The notes below the pieces were generated by a model. That model did not search any database, was not told the DNA's origin, and saw nothing but the letters and a program-made list of their open reading frames with translations. DNA of 7,700 nt from Acidisphaera sp035272265 (GTDB lineage Bacteria > Pseudomonadota > Alphaproteobacteria > Acetobacterales > Acetobacteraceae), in NCBI GenBank assembly GCA_035272265.1, contig DATEQV010000135.1, positions 1 to 7,700 of the forward strand, given 5' to 3'. Each line of letters starts with the position of its first letter. The stretch's first letter is position 1. Made by a program: the position numbers and the translations under genes. Below are positions 1 to 7,700 of this stretch, piece by piece.

Positions 1-54
1 GAGAAAGACGACTGCCTCGAAAACCGCGCCGCACTCGCCCGCCACGTTGTCCAT
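1..54 (-). CDS. Possible start of a further gene, cut by window edge
   Basis: A minus-strand ATG at 54-52 opens a frame of 18 codons running off the left edge (MDNVAGECGAVFEAVVFL). A purine-rich GGGGGAC lies about 6 nt upstream, very like the GGGGGAC before the dehydrogenase gene at 7097. It follows the transport operon in the same direction but is separated from it by 310 bp and a large palindrome, so it would probably have its own promoter. Eighteen residues are too few to recognise a family. The plus-strand frames across 1-180 have no good start. The call rests only on the start codon and ribosome binding site. Confidence 0.3.
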   Translation of the reverse strand, partial: MDNVAGECGAVFEAVVFL

Positions 55-364
55 CGCCGTCCCCCGCGAATCGATTCAGAGGATCGGCACAGATTCAGCG
101 TTTCAGCGATTTGTCACGTACTCCTTCACCCGATTGCCCTGCGGTGCACGCGTAGCCGACCCAAGTCTGTGATGGTAATGTGGAACCAAGAGAAAGGCTC
201 GGGCCGCGCGACTCATCCCGTCATCGCGAGGCGCGCAGCGCCGTGGCGATCCAGGGCCGCGTGACAAATGCCTGCCGCGTGGCCCTGGATCGCCACGCCG
301 CCAAGCGGCGGCTCGCGATGACGAGGTGAGTCGTACTCTCTCGGACGTGGTATTAAGAGACGGC
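55..364. other. Non-coding region downstream of the transport operon
   Basis: This 310-bp stretch has no convincing gene on either strand. Its right part (212-330) is the cloverleaf-like palindromic element annotated separately. The remainder, 55-211, is lower in GC than the genes around it and would hold the promoter of the tentative leftward gene at 1-54. I see two copies of GATTCAG there (about 74-80 and 93-99), but no promoter hexamers I trust. Between the operon stop (365) and the element there are only 34 bp with no other visible structure. Confidence 0.6.
212..330. repeat. Cloverleaf-like palindromic intergenic repeat
   Basis: The outer stem pairs 212-230 with 312-330 at 17 of 19 positions, including an unbroken CGTCATCGCGAG match. 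The inner stem pairs 243-258 (GTGGCGATCCAGGGCC) perfectly with 281-296. Between them, each side carries its own hairpin of different sequence: GGCGC-GCA-GCGCC at 230-242 and GCCGCC-AAGC-GGCGGC at 297-312. The whole can fold as a four-way junction in DNA or RNA. The CGTCAT-CGCGAG...GGCGATCCAG core resembles dispersed palindromic repeats common in alphaproteobacterial intergenic DNA; this is recalled, not searched. It lies 34 bp beyond the end of the transport operon and could also act as a transcript end or 3' stabiliser. It has no coding capacity, so if mobile it is non-autonomous. Confidence 0.75.
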
Positions 365-1827
<1,463 letters not shown>

Positions 1828-1828
<1 letters not shown>

Positions 1829-2754
1829 CAGCGCGCCGATCGTCCGAGCACGCCCCCGAGCGCGCCGACCGCGCCGAGGAAGCCGCCGGGGAAGAACAGG
1901 ATCACCAGCAGCGCGAAGGCCGAGACGACGAAGATCGACAGCTGGCCGAGCGGGCGCAACAGTTCCTGTGCGGCGACCAGGAAGATCGCGCCGATCGCCG
2001 CACCGAAGATCGTCCGCCGGCCGCCGAGCACTGCGCCGATGATCGCCTGCACGCCGACGGCGATGTCCACGACCAGCCCGACCGATGCGGTGCCCTGGGA
2101 GAAGATCAGCATCGCGCCCGCCAGCCCCGAGAACAGCGCGCTGATGCAGAACGCCGCGAGCTTGTGCTTGGTGACGTTGTAGCCGAGGGCCGCCGCCTCG
2201 ATGCGGTCCTGTCCGCTCGCCTGCAGGATCAGCCCCACGGCGGAGCGCGACAGGCCGAACAGGATCGCGCCGGAGATCGACATGAAGGCGAGCGCGATCC
2301 AGTAGTTGGCGCGCACCTCGCCGTTGGCGAACACGTCCGGCAGGTCGAGCCCGATCTCGCCGCCGGTGATGCCGCTGTACAGCACGATGAAAGTCTGCAG
2401 CAGCAGCACGGCAACCAGCGTGATGAGGCCGAAATACGGGCCGGTCAGCCGCAGCGCAGGGACGGCGAGGATCAGTCCGGCGACCACCGCGGCGACGGCG
2501 GCCGCGACGAGGCACAGCGGGATCGGCGTGTTGAAGTAGTGGTTCAGCAATGCGGCCGCGTAGGCGCCGACGCCGATCAGGAAGCTCGGCCCGAAATTGA
2601 CCTCGCCGGCGAAGCCGAACAGCAGGTCCCAGCTCATCGCGAACACGGCGTAGTAGAAGCCGAACACGAGCAGGCCGAGGATGTAGCTGCCGACGGCGAA
2701 CGGCAGCAGCGCGAGGACGACGCCGACGACGGCAGCGGAGATCCACGAGCGCAT
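1828..2754 (-). CDS. livM: Branched-chain-type ABC transporter permease LivM
   Basis: A 308-residue, strongly hydrophobic inner-membrane protein with several membrane segments starting near residue 5. It is the second permease of a HAAT importer. Family-typical stretches are MSWDLLFGFAGEVNFG near residue 40, LTGPYFGLITLVAV near 105, and AIIGAVLGGRRTIFGAAIGA near 245. The segment after FGFAG reads EVNFGPSFLIG where most LivM proteins have Q-(L/I)-S-(L/F)-G-H-A-A-F-F-G, a mild divergence that may reflect a different substrate. The length is normal for the family. The start is 3 bp after the livH stop, and its own stop (TGA) shares a base with the ATPase start, so the three genes are almost certainly one transcript. 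Confidence 0.94.
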
Positions 2755-2757
2755 CGC

Positions 2758-3633
2758 CTATCTCCGCCCGAGCAGCCCTTGCGGGCGCGTGTACACGACG
2801 GCGACCAGCAGCAGCAGCACCGGCACGCTGCGGATCGACGGTGCGACGAGATAGGCGGTGACGGTTTCCAGGTAGCCGACGACATACGCCGCCACCAGCG
2901 AGCCGGTGACGCTGCCGAGGCCGCCGAGCACGACCACCGAGAAGGCGCTGGCGGTGAGCGTGCCGATATTGGCCGAGCTGACGCCGAGGAAGGCGCCGAG
3001 CAGCACGCCGGCGATCCCCGCCAGCACGCCGTACAGCCCCCAGACGAGGACGTAGATGTTCTCCAGCTCGAAGCCGAGCAGCGTCAGTCCGCGCGGGTTG
3101 ATCGCGGCGGCGAGCAGCTGCTTGCCGCGCTTGGTGCGATGGATCAGCAGCCACACGAGGCCGATCGCCGCCCAGGAGATCGCGGCGGTCAGCACCTCGT
3201 TCCACGGCGTGCGCACGCCGAGGATCTCGACCACACCCGGCAGCAGCGGACGCACGGTCTTCGGGTTGTCGGTGAAGAAGTAGGCGATCGCCTCCTGGAG
3301 CATGATGCCCCAGAGCAGCGTGCTGGTGAGGATGAAGATCTCCTTCTCCTCGGCGGGGATGGCGCGGCTGCGCTGGATGGGACGGACGACGAGCGCGTAC
3401 GTGGCGAGGGCGAGGATGGTGCCGGCGGCGACGCCGATCAGCGCGCCGCCGTAGGTGCCGGCGTGCCAAGCGTCGGCGGTCGCCCAGGCGGCGACGGCGG
3501 CGGTGACCATGATCGCGCCGTGCGACAGGTTCAGCACGCCGCAGACGCCGAAGATCAGCGTGAAGCCGATCGCGCCCAGCGCATACAGGCTGCTGATCGC
3601 GAACCCGTCGATGAGGATCTGCAGCGCTTGCAT
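2758..3633 (-). CDS. livH: Branched-chain-type ABC transporter permease LivH
   Basis: A 291-residue multi-pass inner-membrane protein, the first permease of the importer. It opens with the characteristic LivH N-terminus (an ILIDGFAISSLYALGAIGFT stretch), followed by FGVCGVLNLSHGAIMV near residue 28. Near residues 236-256 it has the conserved LGGLGSVTGSLVAAYVVGYLET loop region, which contains the motif contacting the ATPases. The length matches the family. The ATG at 3633 has only a loose Shine-Dalgarno (GGGGTGA, about 10 nt upstream). It is separated from the binding-protein gene by 66 bp containing a strong palindrome, so its expression may be set lower than that of the binding protein. Confidence 0.95.
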   Translation of the reverse strand: MQALQILIDGFAISSLYALGAIGFTLIFGVCGVLNLSHGAIMVTAAVAAWATADAWHAGTYGGALIGVAAGTILALATYALVVRPIQRSRAIPAEEKEIFILTSTLLWGIMLQEAIAYFFTDNPKTVRPLLPGVVEILGVRTPWNEVLTAAISWAAIGLVWLLIHRTKRGKQLLAAAINPRGLTLLGFELENIYVLVWGLYGVLAGIAGVLLGAFLGVSSANIGTLTASAFSVVVLGGLGSVTGSLVAAYVVGYLETVTAYLVAPSIRSVPVLLLLVAVVYTRPQGLLGRR

Positions 3634-3649
3634 CGGCGATCGTTCACCC

Positions 3650-3688
3650 CAACCGTCATGGCCGGCACAAGGCCGGCCATGACGGTTG
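3650..3688. repeat. Perfect 17-bp palindrome between binding protein gene and livH
   Basis: AACCGTCATGGCCGGC (3651-3666) is followed by a 5-nt loop (ACAAG) and its exact reverse complement (3672-3687). One further C-G pair at 3650/3688 makes a 17-bp stem. It starts 11 bp after the binding-protein stop and ends 16 bp before the livH start. No T-run follows on the minus strand, so a complete Rho-independent terminator is unlikely. By analogy with palindromic units between malE and malF in enteric bacteria, it may protect the upstream mRNA and lower permease expression (inference). The CGTCATGGCCGG sequence resembles a common intergenic repeat of Bradyrhizobium-like genomes (recalled). Confidence 0.85.
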
Positions 3689-3699
3689 AAAGGATGCGG

Positions 3700-4935
3700 C
3701 TACTGCGCCGAGGTCTGCTTGATCTTCACGAAGGACGGGAAGATCAGCTTCCCCTCCGCGACGCCCTGCGGCCAGACGGTGACCTGCTTGCCGTCGTTCC
3801 ACTCGACCATCAGGCCCGTGATGTAGCCGGGGCCGGTGCGCAGGCCGTGCGGCGACGACGTGTCGCGGCCGAGGAAGGTCTCGCGGCCGATCGTGCCGAC
3901 GTGGTCGGTCTGCTCCATCGCCTCGACCAGCTTGTCGGGATCGGTGCTGCCGGCGCGCTTGATCGCCTCGGCGATGATGTAGACGTCGTCATAGGACGTG
4001 TAGGCCGCGTAGCCGGGATCGATGCCGTAGCGCTCCTTGTATTTCTTGGCGAACGGGATCGTCACCGGCGTCACGGGCGTATCGGGCGCGGACTGCAGGT
4101 TGAACGTGATGCCCTGCGCCGCGCCGTTGGTGTCCTTCCAGAACGTGCTGCTGGTCGCCTGGCTGGAGATGCCGTACATCGGGATCGGCACCTGCTGCTG
4201 CTGCCACTGCACCGTCGGCTGCACGCCGACATGGCTGATGCCGGTGATGATCACGTCCGGCTTCTCGCCCTCGACCTTGTTCCAGATCGGCGTGAAGTCC
4301 GTGGTGTCGGGCGACAGGCGGATGTGATCGAGCACCTTCAGCCCGACCTGCGGCAGGCACTTCAGGTATTCCTCGTCGAGCGGGGTGGTCCAGGCGGCGT
4401 CCTCGCTGACCACCACCGCGGTCTGCATGTGCAAGCCGGTGACCAGCTGGTCCTTCGCCGCGTTGCAGACGATGTCGGCGAGCTCGGTCGAGGTCAGGTA
4501 GCCGTGGAACGTGTATTTCAGGTGGTCGTAGTCTTCCTTGATCCGTGCCGTGATCACGTTGCTCGCCGCACCCGGCGTGATCATCGGCAGGTGCAGGCGG
4601 CCCGACCACGGCTCGAGCGCCAGCACCACCTCGCTGATGTAGCTGGCGATCACCGCGCTGACGTGATCCTCGTTGGCGGCGCGCTGGAAGGCGCGCACCG
4701 CGTCGGCGGCGGAGTTGTGGTCGTCGTACTGGACGATCTCGATCATCCGGCCGTTGATGCCGCCGGCCGCGTTGATCTCGTCGGCGGCGATCTTGGCGCC
4801 GTTGGGGATGCCGACGCCGCTGATGGCGGACTCCTCGGCGATCACCCCGATCTTGATCGGATCGGCCGCAAGCGCGGCCCCGGCGGAGACCAGCGACGCA
4901 CCGACCGCCGCTGCAATGGCGATATTCTTGATCAT
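3700..4935 (-). CDS. Periplasmic substrate-binding protein of HAAT importer (LivJ type)
   Basis: A 411-residue precursor of the Peripla_BP_6/LivJ family that captures substrate in the periplasm for LivHM. Residues 1-23 form a Sec signal peptide: MIKN, a long Ala-rich core, then cleavage after ALA before ADPIKIGV. The mature part has the family pattern: a first strand IKIGV, NGAKIAADEINAAGGING (45-62), YDDHNSAADAVRAFQ (70-84), the VIASYIS segment (95-101) and a Tyr-rich AYTSYDDVYIIAEAI (311-325). Cys157 and Cys193 are its only cysteines and might form a disulfide. A QWQQQQ run sits at 243-248. An in-frame start 25 codons upstream (5010) is rejected because it would bury the signal peptide; the ATG at 4935 has GGGGACGGGAA just upstream. 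The substrate cannot be read from sequence: family members bind amino acids, urea, amides or aromatic acids. Confidence 0.93.
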   Translation of the reverse strand: MIKNIAIAAAVGASLVSAGAALAADPIKIGVIAEESAISGVGIPNGAKIAADEINAAGGINGRMIEIVQYDDHNSAADAVRAFQRAANEDHVSAVIASYISEVVLALEPWSGRLHLPMITPGAASNVITARIKEDYDHLKYTFHGYLTSTELADIVCNAAKDQLVTGLHMQTAVVVSEDAAWTTPLDEEYLKCLPQVGLKVLDHIRLSPDTTDFTPIWNKVEGEKPDVIITGISHVGVQPTVQWQQQQVPIPMYGISSQATSSTFWKDTNGAAQGITFNLQSAPDTPVTPVTIPFAKKYKERYGIDPGYAAYTSYDDVYIIAEAIKRAGSTDPDKLVEAMEQTDHVGTIGRETFLGRDTSSPHGLRTGPGYITGLMVEWNDGKQVTVWPQGVAEGKLIFPSFVKIKQTSAQ

Positions 4936-5031
4936 TTCCCGTCCCCTGGACCCGGCGCGCCCCGCGCCAGCGAAGGCGCTGTAATGCAGCCCCGGTGGTA
5001 GCGTGCGCAAGAGGGGCGCGGGCTCGGCAGA

Positions 5032-5526
5032 CTACCCGGGCGCCACCCGGTGATAGCCGCGGGCGTAGTAGATCAGGCCCTCGTGGGTCTCGCCGATCCG
5101 GATCGCCTCGACCTCGCAGAACAGCACCGTGTGCGTGCCGACCTCGACGCGCTGGGCGATGCGGCAGTCGAACGACACCGCCGAGTCCTCCAGCACCGGC
5201 GCGCCGGTGACCAGACACGCCCACCGTCCGTAGGCGAAACGGCCCGGCGGCGTGTCCTGATCCAGCCCGCCGGCGAACACCGGCGACAGCGGCTGCTGCG
5301 CATGGGTCAGCGTGTTGACGCACAGCACGCCGTTCGCCACCAGCGCGTCGTGGCTGTCGTTGCCGCGGTTGACGCAGACGAGGAGCGTGGGCGGGTCGTC
5401 GGTGACGCTGCACACGGCCGAGGCGGTGAAGCCGCGCCGCCCGCCGGGGCCGTCGGTGGTGACGATGTTCACGGCGGCACCCAGCCGGGCCATTGCCTCG
5501 CGGTAGTGCTCGCTGCTGACCGGCAC
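5032..5526 (-). CDS. RutF/HpaC-family flavin reductase
   Basis: A 164-residue cytoplasmic NAD(P)H:flavin oxidoreductase, the small component that supplies reduced FMN or FAD to a two-component monooxygenase. The N-terminal region (MARLGAAVNIVTTDGP, then GFTASAVCSVTDDPPTLLVC) matches E. coli RutF as I remember it almost residue for residue. The family motifs LCVNTL, VSFDCRI, GTHTVLFCEVEAI and GLIYYARGYHRV follow in order. Length is normal. The start is GTG at 5526, supported by AGGAGAG 6 nt upstream; the next Met, at residue 12, would cut the first helix. It lies 96 bp upstream of the binding-protein gene in the same direction and probably heads that operon. No oxygenase partner (RutA or HpaB type) or other rut gene is visible, so I do not assign rutF; the physiological partner is unknown. 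Confidence 0.9.
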   Translation of the reverse strand: MPVSSEHYREAMARLGAAVNIVTTDGPGGRRGFTASAVCSVTDDPPTLLVCVNRGNDSHDALVANGVLCVNTLTHAQQPLSPVFAGGLDQDTPPGRFAYGRWACLVTGAPVLEDSAVSFDCRIAQRVEVGTHTVLFCEVEAIRIGETHEGLIYYARGYHRVAPG

Positions 5527-5532
5527 CGGCGT

Positions 5533-5539
5533 CTCTCCT
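5533..5539 (-). promoter_or_regulatory. Ribosome binding site deciding the GTG start
   Basis: AGGAGAG on the minus strand, 6 nt before the GTG at 5526. It is the reason for choosing this non-ATG start for the flavin reductase. Confidence 0.75.
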
Positions 5540-5655
5540 GACAGCGCGGCTATAGGGCGTGGCGCGCGCCGATGCGAGGGCCGGCGCCGCGAGACGAGGA
5601 CAGCGGCCAGGGCGGGATGGCGTTGGCGTACTGCACAGGCCGTACGTGCGCGGAA

Positions 5656-5678
5656 CCCCGGGGCGGATCGCCCCGGGG
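5656..5678 (-). terminator. GC-rich hairpin downstream of the small secreted protein gene
   Basis: CCCCGGGGCG (5656-5665), the 3-nt loop GAT, and its exact complement (5669-5678) form a 10-bp all-GC stem 25 bp after the stop codon of the small exported protein gene. On the minus strand only two T residues follow, so it is not a textbook Rho-independent terminator. High-GC alphaproteobacteria often use such tail-poor hairpins. It also separates this gene from the flavin reductase operon about 130 bp further on, which supports treating the two as separate transcripts. Confidence 0.55.
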
Positions 5679-5703
5679 CTCGCGACGGTTCAGGCGGGGT
5701 TGG

Positions 5704-6015
5704 TTACCAGTAGCGCCAGCCGTAGCCGCCCCACGCGCGATGGTAGTAGTAGTGGCCGCCATACCACCAGCCGCCGGAATATGGATGCACGACGACGACC
5801 GGGCCCGGACGCCAGACCCGGTAGCCGGGGCGGTAGTAGTACCACCAGACCTTCTGAACGGTCGCGGTGTCGCCGGGGCCGTCGATGGCCGGAGTGGCCG
5901 CCGCGACCGCCGGAGCGGGCAACAGGCTCGCTGCCGCGGCCGGCTGGGGTAGAGGCGCGGCGATGGCGCCGGCGATCCCGGCGGCGGCCGCAAGAGAGAG
6001 CAGTGACTTACGCAT
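5704..6015 (-). CDS. Small exported Trp/Tyr/Gly-rich protein of unknown function
   Basis: A 103-residue protein I do not recognise. Residues 1-29 look like a Sec signal peptide (MRKSLLSL, an Ala/Gly-rich core, then PAAAA before S30). A low-complexity Ala/Pro spacer follows to about residue 48. Residues 57-103 are extraordinary: 8 Trp, 11 Tyr and 9 Gly in 47 positions, with clusters WWYYYRPGY, GGWWYGGHYYYH and a C-terminal GYGWRYW. The tail is basic (five Arg, three His, no Asp, Glu or Lys), and there is no cysteine. The start at 6015 is firm because AAGGAGGT lies 9 nt upstream; a longer frame back to 6324 would hide the signal sequence. A possible -10 (TATATC, 6047-6052) has no convincing -35. 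Similar Tyr/Trp/Gly-rich small secreted proteins occur in Hyphomicrobiales, usually as hypotheticals. An envelope or surface role is a guess. Confidence 0.85.
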   Translation of the reverse strand: MRKSLLSLAAAAGIAGAIAAPLPQPAAAASLLPAPAVAAATPAIDGPGDTATVQKVWWYYYRPGYRVWRPGPVVVVHPYSGGWWYGGHYYYHRAWGGYGWRYW

Positions 6016-6024
6016 GGGTTTCGG

Positions 6025-6032
6025 ACCTCCTT
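6025..6032 (-). promoter_or_regulatory. Near-perfect Shine-Dalgarno of the small exported protein gene
   Basis: AAGGAGGT, complementary to the 16S rRNA tail over eight bases, 9 nt before the ATG at 6015. It is the strongest ribosome binding site in the window; it fixes the start and suggests efficient translation. Confidence 0.85.
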
Positions 6033-6221
6033 GTGTCCACGCAGCAGATATACGCACGAAGAAGGCACAAGGATGTCGGCGCAAGGTGCCAAAAAAGGGG
6101 CAAACGGTAACTATCGGTGACACGCCTCGCGCCCCCGTGATCCGCGATGCGGGAACCGGTAGATTGATCAGCCGGCAGGGCCGCCAGTCAAGTCGCCTGT
6201 TGCGACGGTTGCCGGGCGGGT

Positions 6222-7097
<876 letters not shown>

Positions 7098-7208
7098 TGC
7101 AGTCCCCCGTTCCAGACCTGCCGCGCCTCGTTGCGCGGCGTCACTGGTCTAGCTCACCCCTGCGGGACCGTCATTGACAGCTTTCTTACGGTTGTGGCGG
7201 AACGCGTG
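7098..7208 (-). other. etfA-hbd intergenic region with small hairpin
   Basis: A 111-bp gap between the etfA stop and the hbd start. CCGCGC (7121-7126) can pair with GCGCGG (7133-7138) around a 6-nt loop, but no T-run follows on the minus strand. The stem is too short to call a terminator, so the two genes may be co-transcribed or hbd may have its own promoter. A TTGACA at 7174-7179 is on the plus strand and points away from both genes. Confidence 0.4.
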
Positions 7209-7700
7209 CTAAGCACCGAGTTCTTTTGCCAGCTCCGGCAGGGCCTGGAACAGGTCGGCAACCAGGCCGTAGTCGGCGACCTGGAAGATCGGCGCCTCCT
7301 CGTCCTTGTTGATCGCGACGATCACCTTGCTGTCCTTCATCCCGGCGAGGTGCTGGATGGCGCCGGAGATGCCCACGGCCACGTACAGGTCGGGCGCGAC
7401 GATCTTGCCGGTCTGGCCGACCTGGTAGTCGTTCGGCACGAACCCGGCATCCACCGCCGCGCGCGAGGCGCCGACGGCCGCGCCGAGCTTGTCGGCGACC
7501 GGGTCGATCAGCAGCTTGAAGTTCTCGCCGTTCTGCATCCCCCGCCCGCCGGAGATCACCACGCGGGCGGCGGTCAGTTCCGGACGCTCGCTTTTGGACA
7601 GTTCGGCCGAGACGAAACGCGACGTGCCGGGATCTTCGGCAGCAGGCACATCCTCGATCGCCGCACTGCCGCCCTCGGCCGGCACGGGGTCGAAGCATGC
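7209..7700 (-). CDS. etfA: Electron transfer flavoprotein alpha subunit, C-terminal part
   Basis: The last 163 residues of EtfA; the N-terminal domain lies beyond the right edge. EtfA with EtfB accepts electrons from acyl-CoA dehydrogenases and passes them to ETF-quinone oxidoreductase. The visible part is the FAD-binding domain, with the standard signature order: ELTAARVVISGGRGM, DKLGAAVGASRAAVDAGFVP, QVGQTGKIVAPDLYVAVGIS, GAIQHLAGM and INKDEEAPIFQVADYGLVAD. The frame is open through the window edge (reading A-C-F-D-P-V before PAEGG), so the in-frame GTG at 7685 is an internal Val codon, not the start. It ends with TAG at 7209. The usual neighbour etfB is expected just outside the window (inference). 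Confidence 0.96.
   Translation of the reverse strand, partial: ACFDPVPAEGGSAAIEDVPAAEDPGTSRFVSAELSKSERPELTAARVVISGGRGMQNGENFKLLIDPVADKLGAAVGASRAAVDAGFVPNDYQVGQTGKIVAPDLYVAVGISGAIQHLAGMKDSKVIVAINKDEEAPIFQVADYGLVADLFQALPELAKELGA

Noticed and set aside
1829..3469. N-terminal extension of the ATPase frame to 3469, suggesting a giant 1034-aa protein
   Set aside because: The extra part is Arg-rich out-of-frame translation of livH and livM. The ATG at 1828 with the TGATG overlap begins a normal LivG N-terminus.
4192..4203. CTG trinucleotide run (four repeats)
   Set aside because: It simply encodes four Gln in the binding protein; this is too short to be a meaningful microsatellite.
2164..5001. Plus-strand open frame of 945 codons opposite livM, livH and the binding protein gene
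   Set aside because: Same artefact: the composition is dominated by Asp, Arg, Gln, His and Gly, with no domains, signal or ribosome binding site, and the minus-strand genes explain the region fully.
4936..5010. 25-codon upstream extension of the binding protein
   Set aside because: It would place a Gly/Arg-rich stretch before an otherwise perfect Sec signal peptide. The ATG at 4935 fits the family and has a purine-rich upstream sequence.
6089..6100. A6G4 tract that reads as a T-run on the minus strand, as a terminator for hbd
   Set aside because: No stable GC stem lies directly before the T-run on the minus strand, only a 4-bp stem about 40 nt away.
7174..7179. TTGACA -35-like hexamer
   Set aside because: It is on the plus strand, where no gene follows, and no -10 sits at a workable distance.

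Overview
The window is about 7.7 kb of high-GC DNA in which every gene I can support reads on the minus strand. Codon use is strongly GC-biased, and the gene order etfA then hbd is typical of Alphaproteobacteria. Two palindromic intergenic elements carrying CGTCAT-type motifs resemble repeats I know from Bradyrhizobium and Rhodopseudomonas. An alphaproteobacterium (Hyphomicrobiales or Rhodospirillales) is the best guess; I cannot name a genus.

In transcription order (right to left), the layout has three blocks. (1) At the right edge is the C-terminal part of etfA (electron transfer flavoprotein alpha), followed after 111 bp by a complete 3-hydroxybutyryl-CoA dehydrogenase gene. Both belong to fatty-acid or butyryl-CoA/PHB metabolism. 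(2) Next comes a stand-alone gene for a small exported protein whose C-terminal half is extremely rich in Trp, Tyr and Gly. It has a near-perfect Shine-Dalgarno sequence and a strong GC hairpin downstream. (3) Then comes a likely five-gene operon: a RutF/HpaC-type flavin reductase, a periplasmic substrate-binding protein of the LivJ type, the permeases LivH and LivM, and one polypeptide carrying both ATPase domains (LivG and LivF fused). Junctions from livH to the ATPase are tight (3 bp, then a TGATG overlap). A perfect 17-bp palindrome sits between the binding protein gene and livH.

The left end (1-364) holds a large cloverleaf-like palindromic repeat downstream of the operon and, tentatively, the first 18 codons of a further minus-strand gene.

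Functionally, the operon looks like a HAAT-family importer for an unidentified small organic substrate, co-expressed with a reductase that supplies reduced flavin to a monooxygenase. No monooxygenase is in the window. The points most worth a second look are the LivG-LivF fusion with its altered LivG signature motif, the orphan reductase tied to the importer, the two palindromic elements, and the aromatic-rich small secreted protein. I see no CRISPR array, transposase, phage gene, tRNA or rRNA, and no clear evidence of a wholly new system.
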